A DNA stretch of 6,866 nt from Geobacter sp. (lineage in GTDB: Bacteria > Desulfobacterota > Desulfuromonadia > Geobacterales > Pseudopelobacteraceae): contig DAIERH010000125.1 of assembly GCA_027346925.1 (NCBI GenBank), positions 1 to 6,866 of the forward strand, read 5' to 3'. A model generated the notes under the pieces. It was not told where the DNA came from, searched no databases, and saw nothing but the letters and a program-made list of their open reading frames with translations. A program made the translations under genes and the position numbers. Shown one piece after another: positions 1 to 4,634 of this stretch (its first letter is position 1; every line of letters begins with the position of its first letter).

Positions 1-1161
1 CACCTGTTCATCGGCGCCATGGTGGAGGAGTCCTTCACCTCGCGCATCGCCGGCTGCGACCCTGCCTCGCTCCTGATCATGACCGGCGACCGCCCCTCCA
101 TCCAGCAGGCTGCCATGGAAAAAGGGGTGCGCCTGCTGGTGGTAACGGGCGGTTTTTCGATCAGGGAGGACCTGCTGGCCCTGGCGCGTGAGAAGGGGGT
201 GATTGTCCTCTCGACCCCCCACGATACGGCCACCGCTGCCTGGCTGGCCCGGCTTTCCACGCCTTTGGCCTGTTTCGTGGAGGCCAAGTTCGAGCAGGTG
301 GGTGTGGGCGAGCCCTTGGAACACCTGCGCCTCAAGCTGCTGCACTCGGGCGAGCCGGCGGTGATCGTGGTGGAGGAGGACGGCAGCATCGCCGGCATCG
401 CCACCAAGTCGTCGCTCTTGGCCCCCATCCCCCACGCCCTGATCCTGGTGGACCACAACGAACTGTCCCAGGCCGTGCCGGGGGCCGAATCCCTGGAGAT
501 CCTGGAGGTGATCGACCATCACAAGCTGGGCAACCCGACCACCGATCAGCCCATCACCTTCATGGTCGCGCCGGTGGGGAGCACCTGCACCGTGGTCGCC
601 TCCCTGTACCGGGAGCGGGGAATCGAGCCGGAGCAGGCCATTGCGGGGCTGCTGCTGGCCGGCATCCTGTCCGACACGGTCATCCTCAAGTCACCCACCA
701 CCACCGGCCGGGACCGGGAGATGGTGGCCTGGCTGGAGGGGCGGGCTGGCCGGGACCATCTGGAGTTCGGCCGGGCGATCTTTTCCTCGTGCAGCGGTTT
801 TTCCGCATACGGCACGGCGGAGAAGGCCATCAGGGCCGACTTCAAGCACTTCAGCGCCGCCGAGACCCTCTTCGGGGTGGGGCAGGTGGAGGTGGTGGGT
901 TTCGATGAATTCAACGACCTCAAGGAAACCCTGCGCACGGAGTTGAAGCGGATCAAGGAGCAGGACCGGCTCCACCTGGCGGGCCTGATGGTGACCGACA
1001 TCTACAGCGAGACGACCCTGTTCCTGGTGGAGGGGAAGAACGAATTGGCCCATGTGATGGGGTATCCCCAGGTGGAGCCGCACCTGTACGAGTTGAAGGG
1101 GGTCATGTCCAGGAAGAAGCAGATGGTGCCGCATCTGCTGAAGGTGCTGGGGGCGCTGTGA
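1..1161 (+). CDS. Family II (Mn-dependent) inorganic pyrophosphatase with CBS/DRTGG regulatory insert, 5'-truncated by window edge
   Basis: Cytosolic enzyme hydrolysing pyrophosphate to phosphate. The reading frame is open from base 1 (HLFIGA precedes the first ATG at 19), so that ATG is internal and the true start lies upstream. Numbering from it, residues about 10-80 resemble a DRTGG domain and about 84-135 a CBS domain. The DHH phosphoesterase core then resumes with DHN (145-147), DHH (166-168) and GILSDT (215-220, D219), which supply metal ligands in this family. The DHHA2 domain follows, ending in the substrate-binding SRKKQ motif (364-368). The first DHH segment and first CBS domain, expected for the CBS-PPase subfamily of about 540-550 residues, must lie left of the window. 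In characterised CBS-PPases adenine nucleotides bind the CBS domains and tune activity; I infer the same here. All visible catalytic motifs are intact. The gene ends 126 bases before a strong terminator hairpin. Confidence 0.93.
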   Translation, partial: HLFIGAMVEESFTSRIAGCDPASLLIMTGDRPSIQQAAMEKGVRLLVVTGGFSIREDLLALAREKGVIVLSTPHDTATAAWLARLSTPLACFVEAKFEQVGVGEPLEHLRLKLLHSGEPAVIVVEEDGSIAGIATKSSLLAPIPHALILVDHNELSQAVPGAESLEILEVIDHHKLGNPTTDQPITFMVAPVGSTCTVVASLYRERGIEPEQAIAGLLLAGILSDTVILKSPTTTGRDREMVAWLEGRAGRDHLEFGRAIFSSCSGFSAYGTAEKAIRADFKHFSAAETLFGVGQVEVVGFDEFNDLKETLRTELKRIKEQDRLHLAGLMVTDIYSETTLFLVEGKNELAHVMGYPQVEPHLYELKGVMSRKKQMVPHLLKVLGAL

Positions 1162-1287
1162 GGGCGCTGTTTTAGGTTGTTTACAAAAGTAAAATGGAGG
1201 TTTGATCCTTTTATTTTCTCCGTTAAGATGTTGATTACTTCAGTCGGAGGACTTAAATGTATTGACTTTATGCCTGACAAGTAAGTA

Positions 1288-1329
1288 CATGAAGAAGGGC
1301 CGGCCGATTTCAGCCGGCCTTTCTTCATG
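1288..1329. terminator. Intrinsic, probably bidirectional terminator
   Basis: Arms catgaagaagggccggc (1288-1304) and gccggcctttcttcatg (1313-1329) pair over 17 bp with a single G-U wobble (1297 with 1320), around the 8-base loop cgatttca. The GC-rich core is followed by TTTCTTC on the plus strand, and the mirrored A-rich side gives a matching T/C tract on the minus strand. It most likely ends the pyrophosphatase transcript, leaving a 3' UTR of about 130 bases. Confidence 0.8.
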
Positions 1330-1357
1330 GCCTGTGCCCCCGATAAATCCGTCCTTG

Positions 1358-1419
1358 TTCCGCAAAGCACATCCCGCCGCCAGGCCTTGCGGAAAGCGGA
1401 CCCGCAGGCGCTTGCGGAA
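1358..1419. repeat. ttccgcaa / ttgcggaa inverted and direct repeat cluster
   Basis: The 8-mer ttccgcaa (1358-1365) is the reverse complement of ttgcggaa, which occurs at 1387-1394 and again at 1412-1419. The left copy could therefore pair with either right copy. The second right copy could instead pair locally through ccgca (1402-1406) with tgcgg (1413-1417). No known riboswitch consensus fits. It lies upstream of the predicted usp promoter, so it could be a protein-binding array, a relic or chance. Confidence 0.45.
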
Positions 1420-1477
1420 TCGGTATCCATGCCTCTCGGCAGGTCTGGCGGCCTGTTCCCCCTGCTTTGGAATTTTC

Positions 1478-1506
1478 GTTCTGGAACAAAAGGAGGGGAG
1501 TATAAT
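1478..1506 (+). promoter_or_regulatory. Predicted usp promoter (perfect -10, weak -35 under a small palindrome)
   Basis: TATAAT at 1501-1506 matches the sigma-70 -10 consensus exactly. At 17-bp spacing the -35 position (1478-1483, gttctg) is poor. It coincides with the palindrome GTTC-TG-GAAC (1478-1487), a possible operator. The predicted transcript would start near 1512-1514, giving a leader of about 53 bases. A weak -35 with a perfect -10 suggests activator dependence, which is inference. Confidence 0.5.
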
Positions 1507-1542
1507 TTGTATGAAAGCACATATAAACAAAGGAAGGGGGGA

Positions 1543-1559
1543 CTCCTCACACAAGGAGG
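1543..1559 (+). promoter_or_regulatory. usp Shine-Dalgarno with possible occluding hairpin
   Basis: AAGGAGG (1553-1559) lies 7 bases before the ATG at 1567, and this decides the usp start. The preceding CTCCT (1543-1547) can pair with AGGAG (1554-1558) across a 6-base loop, covering most of the ribosome binding site. Five base pairs is only moderately stable. Confidence 0.5.
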
Positions 1560-1566
1560 CCGAACC

Positions 1567-2028
1567 ATGGAAGAATTTAAACGCATACTCGTTGTCAGCA
1601 GGATGACCAAGCACTGCCGGGAGGCCGTCCATTTCGGCATTTCACTGGCACGCAAATACAACGCGGAACTTTCCATCCTGCATGTGGTCCATAATCCCTT
1701 TGGCCTGGAAGGGTGGAACCTGCCCATTATTTCCCTTGAAAAGGAATACGAGAAGATCTTCGAGGAAGCCAAGGCCGACCTGGATCGGGTCATACGGCAG
1801 GAAAAGGCCAAGGGGTTTCCCATCAAGGAATTGATCAGGAAAGGGGACCCGACCGAAGAGGTACTGAAGACAGTCAAGGAGGAAAGGATCGATCTCCTCA
1901 TCCTGTTGGCCCACGAGGAGTGGCGGCTGGAGCATTTTCTGTTCGGCCGCAGCAACGAGGAACTGGCCCGCAGGATGCCCTGTTCGATCCTGTTCGTGAA
2001 GAATGAACCCAAACCGGTACGCTGGTAG
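1567..2028 (+). CDS. Universal stress protein (UspA-like), ATP-motif-degenerate
   Basis: Single-domain Usp fold of 153 residues, the usual length for one Usp domain; probably a soluble cytosolic dimer. The start follows from the AAGGAGG seven bases upstream, since the frame opens further 5' without coding character. Strand 1 is FKRILVV (4-10), followed by the typical HCREAVHFGISLARKYNAELSILHVV stretch, of which 16-30 and 31-41 are the recognisable parts. The C-terminal strand is PCSILFVK (138-145). The usual nucleotide-binding GxxGx9G(S/T) signature is largely lost: 115-129 reads AHEEWRLEHFLFGRS, keeping only the last Gly and a nearby Ser. The first strand ends VVSRM where an Asp is common. 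This points to a non-ATP-binding Usp subtype. It stands alone with its own predicted promoter and converges on the DUF488 gene 21 bases downstream. Family assignment is firm; the cellular role is unknown. Confidence 0.88.
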   Translation: MEEFKRILVVSRMTKHCREAVHFGISLARKYNAELSILHVVHNPFGLEGWNLPIISLEKEYEKIFEEAKADLDRVIRQEKAKGFPIKELIRKGDPTEEVLKTVKEERIDLLILLAHEEWRLEHFLFGRSNEELARRMPCSILFVKNEPKPVRW

Positions 2029-2047
2029 GCCGCGTGCCGACGACGAT

Positions 2048-2077
2048 GCTCAAGAGGCGCCTTTGCGCCTCTTGAGC
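2048..2077. terminator. Perfect 13-bp hairpin between convergent usp and DUF488 genes
   Basis: gctcaagaggcgc (2048-2060) and gcgcctcttgagc (2065-2077) are exact reverse complements around the loop cttt. The palindrome begins 19 bases after the usp stop and encodes the last codons and stop of the DUF488 gene (its KRRKGAS tail). There is no T-tract on either side, so it is not a textbook intrinsic terminator. Its place at a convergent junction still favours a 3'-end or transcript-stabilising role for both genes. Confidence 0.6.
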
Positions 2078-2418
2078 CGCGCATCCAGGAAGTTTTTGAG
2101 CACCAGGGCGTTGTTGCGCTCCTGGTCGTGGGTGCTGTAGAGCAGGGTGACGGCGCCCTGCCGGGCCGCCTCCAACAGCGGCACCCAAGGGGCGGGATTG
2201 TGCTCCAATTCGCTGGTGTAACGCTGCTGGAACTCCTCCCACTTGGCCGGGTCATGGCCGAACCATTGCCGCAGGCTGTCGCTTGGGGCCACATCCTTCA
2301 GCCACCCGTCCATGGCCAGACTTTCCTTTTTCATCCCCCGCGGCCACAACCGCTCCACGAGAAATCGCCTGCCGTCATGGCTGTCCGGTGGGTCATAGAC
2401 CCGCTTGAGTTGTATCAT
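2050..2418 (-). CDS. DUF488 family protein (YeaO-like)
   Basis: Protein of 122 residues, close to the ~115 residues of E. coli YeaO. Family hallmarks are present in order: KRVYDPP (5-11), DGRRFLVERLWPRGMKK (15-31), DGWLKDVAPS (37-46), LRQWFGHDPAKWEEFQQRY (49-67) and GAVTLLYSTHDQERNNA (88-104), ending with a basic tail. The ATG at 2418 is chosen because the frame upstream has no family similarity and because GGGGAGG (2426-2432) precedes it by 7 bases. The biochemical function of this family is not established to my knowledge. No signal peptide or membrane segment is visible. It lies 35 bases downstream of the ric-like gene on the same strand with no terminator between, so the two are probably co-transcribed. 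I infer a possible role in the same stress response, which the sequence alone cannot prove. Confidence 0.88.
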   Translation of the reverse strand: MIQLKRVYDPPDSHDGRRFLVERLWPRGMKKESLAMDGWLKDVAPSDSLRQWFGHDPAKWEEFQQRYTSELEHNPAPWVPLLEAARQGAVTLLYSTHDQERNNALVLKNFLDARLKRRKGAS

Positions 2419-2453
2419 ACGCTCGCCTCCCCGATAGTCCCCTACGCATGAAC

Positions 2454-3179
2454 CTAGAGCTTGGCCGCCTTGGGAAAGAGGATGTTGTTCTCCAGGTGGA
2501 CGTGCTTGTGCAGGTCGTCCTCGAATTCCTTGAGTTTTTGGTAGGTAACCGCGAAGGTGTTGCACACATCCTCCGGGATTGCATACCCCTTCGAAAGGTC
2601 GCGAATTACGTGGATTGCGTTGCCGATGGCCTCATGCTCCTGATCGAGCGTGGCGAGCGACGCCTTGAGCGTGTTCAGATCCGCCGCCGCAGGTTCGACG
2701 CCGTCCTTGCGGGCCGCATCGATCCGCTTGATGGCCGGAAAGAGCACCTCCTCCTCTTCGCGGAGATGGGCCTCCAGATCGGCGGCGATATGGTCGAATA
2801 TCCGGGCGATCTCGATCACCTCCGGGTGATGGGCGCCATGGACCTGGGCAATCTTGTTGGCGTACACGGCGATCTGCCGGGTGTTTTCGTTGAGGTAGCC
2901 GTGGTGGGTGGTGACGATGTAGTCGGCCAGGAACGGGAGCCCCCAGGCCCCGTAGTTCTGGCTCCGCTCCAGCGGATCGTTCTTCACCGCCTCGATCTCA
3001 CCCTGTATCGTGGCGGGGTCGATGCCTCGTTCCCGGCACGCGTCCGATAGGCCGACCTTGCCGCCGCAGCAGAAGTCGATCCCGTGCCTCTCGAATACCT
3101 TGGCTGTCCGGTAATCCTCGGCAACGAAATCGCCGACGGTCTTGCCGCTCTCCTGTTCCGTACTGTTCGATGTTCTCAT
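2454..3179 (-). CDS. ric: Iron-sulfur cluster repair di-iron protein (RIC; YtfE/ScdA family)
   Basis: Cytosolic di-iron protein of 241 residues. Homologues YtfE, ScdA and DnrN help restore iron-sulfur clusters damaged by nitric oxide or oxidants. The N-terminal DUF542 (ScdA_N) domain spans about 13-55 and contains the signature FCCGGK (36-41; Cys37, Cys38). A four-helix hemerythrin-like HHE domain fills about 82-240. Candidate iron ligands are His92 or His93, one of His114/117/118, His138 with Glu142 (AHLREEE), His182 (QEHE), and His226 with Glu230 (HVHLEN). This matches the H...H...HxxxE...H...HxxxE spacing of the family. The frame is open to an ATG at 3221, but the ATG at 3179 is preferred: AAGGAGG (3185-3191) sits 5 bases before it and the family usually starts shortly before DUF542. 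It is transcribed divergently from the polyferredoxin gene across a region with two CRP/FNR-type boxes, suggesting redox or NO control. All motifs look intact. Confidence 0.95.
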   Translation of the reverse strand: MRTSNSTEQESGKTVGDFVAEDYRTAKVFERHGIDFCCGGKVGLSDACRERGIDPATIQGEIEAVKNDPLERSQNYGAWGLPFLADYIVTTHHGYLNENTRQIAVYANKIAQVHGAHHPEVIEIARIFDHIAADLEAHLREEEEVLFPAIKRIDAARKDGVEPAAADLNTLKASLATLDQEHEAIGNAIHVIRDLSKGYAIPEDVCNTFAVTYQKLKEFEDDLHKHVHLENNILFPKAAKL

Positions 3180-3231
3180 GACTGCCTCCTTGGAAAGGAT
3201 GAGCCCAACCTCGGTCCACATCCTTTAGTTT

Positions 3232-3260
3232 ATTATAACGCCCCTTTTCCGCTCTTGAAA
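3232..3260 (-). promoter_or_regulatory. Predicted ric promoter
   Basis: Read on the minus strand, TATAAT occupies 3237-3232. A poor -35, TTTCAA (3260-3255), lies 17 bp upstream. The predicted start is near 3225, giving a leader of about 45 bases before the ATG at 3179. The poor -35 fits activator-dependent transcription. The FNR-like box centred at 3298.5 would lie near -73, close to a class I position. Confidence 0.55.
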
Positions 3261-3291
3261 ATCATGATGGCGGAATCGGCGAACAGTGGCC

Positions 3292-3305
3292 TTGATCTGG
3301 ATCAT
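3292..3305. promoter_or_regulatory. FNR-type box (TTGAT-CTGG-ATCAT)
   Basis: TTGATCTGGATCAT matches the FNR/DNR-type consensus TTGAT-N4-ATCAA at 9 of 10 specified bases; only the last base differs. It is about 73 bases upstream of the predicted ric start and about 124 upstream of the predicted polyferredoxin start, so ric is the more likely target. Confidence 0.6.
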
Positions 3306-3374
3306 GAAATGAACATTAGCCGGCCTTGCCCGGCCTCGTAGCGCTCTCCCCCCATATGCTCCAAATCACCTTGT

Positions 3375-3388
3375 TTGACAGATGTCAA
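3375..3388. promoter_or_regulatory. CRP/FNR-family palindrome (TTGAC-AGAT-GTCAA)
   Basis: The two 5-base arms are exact reverse complements separated by 4 bases, the geometry of CRP/FNR-superfamily sites. The half-site is TTGAC rather than the FNR half-site TTGAT, so a different family member (an HcpR- or NNR-like nitrosative-stress regulator is one option) may bind here. The centre (3381.5) lies 41.5 bases upstream of the start predicted at 3423, the standard class II activator position for the polyferredoxin gene. Confidence 0.65.
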
Positions 3389-3410
3389 AGTAATCGGCCT
3401 GAAACGTTGC

Positions 3411-3416
3411 TAGGAT
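3411..3416 (+). promoter_or_regulatory. Predicted -10 element of the polyferredoxin promoter
   Basis: TAGGAT matches TATAAT at 4 of 6 bases and places the transcription start near 3423. The -35 position (about 3388-3393, aaagta) is non-consensus and partly under the CRP/FNR palindrome, as expected for a class II activated promoter. The leader to the ATG at 3529 would be about 106 bases. Confidence 0.5.
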
Positions 3417-3454
3417 TTTTCATCCGGGACAACCGACACCCCAAGCAGGAGACG

Positions 3455-3535
3455 ATGTCGAATATGTTTTGGCAACCCGTGGGGCAGGGTGATCCCGTCT
3501 CCGGGATCTGCGCGAAAGAGACGATAACATGGTAA
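3455..3535 (+). CDS. Possible 26-residue leader peptide overlapping the polyferredoxin start
   Basis: This short ORF starts MSNMFWQPVG, contains one Cys (residue 19) and ends ETITW. An AGGAG (3447-3451) precedes it, but only 3 bases before the ATG, which is tight; a second in-frame ATG at 3464 is 12 bases away. Its stop codon (3533-3535) overlaps the polyferredoxin start region in ATGGTAA, an arrangement that allows translational coupling, and the polyferredoxin gene's own ribosome site (AAAGAGA, 3515-3521) is weak. I recognise no family. It may be chance. Confidence 0.3.
   Translation: MSNMFWQPVGQGDPVSGICAKETITW
3491..3508 (+). other. Leader hairpin upstream of the polyferredoxin gene
   Basis: gatcccg (3491-3497) and cgggatc (3502-3508) form a perfect 7-bp stem with loop tctc. 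It lies inside the possible leader ORF and ends 20 bases before the ATG at 3529. No T-tract follows, so it is not an intrinsic terminator. It could affect translation or RNA stability. Confidence 0.5.
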
Positions 3536-4533
3536 CGATTTCAGCAAAGTCCGTGAGTACCCTGCGCATCGTCGTGCAATGGTGCTTTTTGTTGTGGGTG
3601 ATCGGCATGGGCATCCGGTTCGGCATGTTTGTCAATGCCATTCAAAGTGGGGCAGCCGTCCCCCTGGATTCCCGCCCGCCGGGCGTGGAGGGATTCTTGC
3701 CCATCGGCGCCCTCACCAGCCTGAAGTATTGGCTGGTTTCCGGAAAAATCCACCCGGTGCATCCCGCTGCACTGGTTATTTTCCTGTCAATCCTGCTCAT
3801 GAGCCTGCTTGCCAGGAAATCGTTCTGCTCGTGGCTCTGCCCTGTCGGCACCATATCCGAAGGTGCGTACAAGCTGGGCCGGCTGTTGTTCGGCCGGAAC
3901 ATGCTCGTCTGGCGATGGCTCGACGTCATCTTGCGGTGTATCAAATATCTGCTGCTTCTGCTGTTCGTGAAGTTCATCCTTCTGGACATGCCGGCCGAAG
4001 CGTTGGGCGGGTTCCTGGATGCCCCCTACTGGGCCGTCAGCGATGTCAAGATGCTCCATTTCTTTACCCGCATGTCCGGGACCACGATGGTGATCCTGGC
4101 GACTCTTGCCTTGCTGTCCCTCTGTCACAAGATGTTCTGGTGCCGTTATCTTTGTCCCTACGGTGCGTTGCTGGGTCTGGTAGGTCTCGTCGGCCCCTTC
4201 AAAATCCGTCGGGACCCGGCGGGCTGCACCGGGTGCCAACGCTGCTCCAGCGCCTGTCCCTCCAGCCTTTCGGTGCATTCCCGCACAGCAATCTCTTCAC
4301 CGGAGTGTACCGGCTGTCTCACCTGCGTGGCCCACTGCCCGGAGCGAAACGTACTCGCCATGCAGCCCGTTTTCTGGAAACGGCCGCTGGCGACGTGGGT
4401 TTTCCCGGCAGTGGCCGTGCTCGCCTTCATGGCGGGGATCGGTGCCGGAATGGTCAGTGGGCACTGGCACGGTTCGTTGAGCTACGACGATTACCAACGG
4501 CTCATTCCGCTCGTGCCGTACCTGAGTCATTGA
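3529..4533 (+). CDS. Membrane-bound 4Fe-4S polyferredoxin (NapH/NosR/CcoG-like)
   Basis: Membrane electron-transfer protein of 334 residues. Predicted membrane segments are about 14-36, 77-95, 134-153, 184-203 and 286-310. Two CxxxCP motifs sit at segment ends: CSWLCP (100-105) and CRYLCP (205-210), as in NapH and the C-terminal half of NosR. Two classical 4Fe-4S ferredoxin motifs follow: CTGCQRCSSACP (233-244) and CTGCLTCVAHCP (260-271). No periplasmic FMN-binding domain is present, so it is not a full-length NosR. No nap, nos or cco partner gene lies in the window, so the symbol is left blank. The family usually passes electrons between the quinone pool or cytoplasm and an extracytoplasmic reductase. 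The partner here is unknown. The ATG at 3529 is supported by the onset of family-like sequence, although its Shine-Dalgarno (AAAGAGA) is weak. The divergent ric gene and shared CRP/FNR-type sites suggest induction under low oxygen or nitrosative stress. Confidence 0.9.
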   Translation: MVTISAKSVSTLRIVVQWCFLLWVIGMGIRFGMFVNAIQSGAAVPLDSRPPGVEGFLPIGALTSLKYWLVSGKIHPVHPAALVIFLSILLMSLLARKSFCSWLCPVGTISEGAYKLGRLLFGRNMLVWRWLDVILRCIKYLLLLLFVKFILLDMPAEALGGFLDAPYWAVSDVKMLHFFTRMSGTTMVILATLALLSLCHKMFWCRYLCPYGALLGLVGLVGPFKIRRDPAGCTGCQRCSSACPSSLSVHSRTAISSPECTGCLTCVAHCPERNVLAMQPVFWKRPLATWVFPAVAVLAFMAGIGAGMVSGHWHGSLSYDDYQRLIPLVPYLSH

Positions 4534-4573
4534 GGTGGAGCAGTCTGCTGGCCACATCCCTTCGATTATTGGC

Positions 4574-4600
4574 TTGAGAACGCGGTGAAGGGGGTAAATT
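4574..4600 (+). promoter_or_regulatory. Weak candidate promoter for the bestrophin gene
   Basis: TTGAGA (4574-4579) and TAAATT (4595-4600) resemble -35 and -10 elements, but the 15-bp spacing is short. The 101-base gap after the polyferredoxin gene holds no T-tailed terminator, so read-through from upstream is equally possible. Confidence 0.3.
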
Positions 4601-4634
4601 TGATGAAGCGACACGGATATCATGGAGGTTTAGG

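Larger units (their letters stand above)
1162..1566. other. 405-base intergenic region between the pyrophosphatase and usp genes
   Basis: No convincing gene is seen here. Frames open across it on both strands give low-complexity, Arg/Pro/Ser-rich translations with no recognisable domain. The first ~100 bases are AT-rich and contain an imperfect A/T hairpin at 1191-1217, and TTGATC (1202-1207) with TAAGAT (1224-1229), a weak promoter-like pair. The terminator at 1288-1329 follows. Bases 1358-1455 are GC-rich with short inverted and direct repeats. The last ~70 bases carry the usp promoter and leader. Confidence 0.6.
3180..3528. promoter_or_regulatory. Divergent control region between ric and the polyferredoxin gene
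   Basis: This 349-base region has no established gene. It holds a predicted ric promoter (-10 at 3232-3237, minus strand), a near-consensus FNR box (3292-3305), a perfect TTGAC-N4-GTCAA palindrome (3375-3388), a plus-strand -10 (3411-3416), a possible short leader ORF (3455-3535) and a 7-bp leader hairpin (3491-3508). Each is listed separately. Confidence 0.75.

Noticed and set aside
1191..1217. A/T-rich imperfect hairpin aaaatggagg / ccttttatttt as the pyrophosphatase terminator
   Set aside because: The stem needs a bulge and G-U pairs and is mostly A-T; the hairpin at 1288-1329 is far stronger.
1330..1460. Cyclic-dinucleotide (GEMM-type) riboswitch, prompted by the GCAAAGC string near 1361
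   Set aside because: The remaining conserved blocks and stems of that class could not be found, and the predicted usp promoter lies downstream of it.
1510..1606. Short ORF starting at the ATG at 1510 in the usp leader
   Set aside because: Its possible Shine-Dalgarno overlaps the -10 promoter region, so it would be upstream of the predicted transcript start, and it runs into the usp gene in another frame without recognisable sequence.
1002..2294. Long minus-strand open frame of 430 codons
   Set aside because: It runs antisense through the pyrophosphatase, the whole usp gene and part of DUF488, and its translation is Ser/Arg-rich with no domain. It is a GC-driven shadow.
3180..3221. Longer ric start at 3221 (14 extra residues)
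   Set aside because: The ATG at 3179 has AAGGAGG five bases upstream, while the upstream ATG has no Shine-Dalgarno and lies just past the predicted transcription start.
3255..3268. Third FNR-like site, TTGAAAATCATGAT
   Set aside because: The right half is not an inverted copy of the left half, so it does not fit the CRP/FNR palindrome.
4535..4555. Hairpin gtggagca / tgctggccac after the polyferredoxin gene as a terminator
   Set aside because: The stem is interrupted by a two-base bulge and no T-tract follows.
3579..4577. Plus-strand open frame of 332 codons in another frame over the polyferredoxin gene
   Set aside because: The overlapping frame at 3529-4533 has clear iron-sulfur motifs and membrane segments; this one reads as Arg/Pro/Gly-rich shadow.
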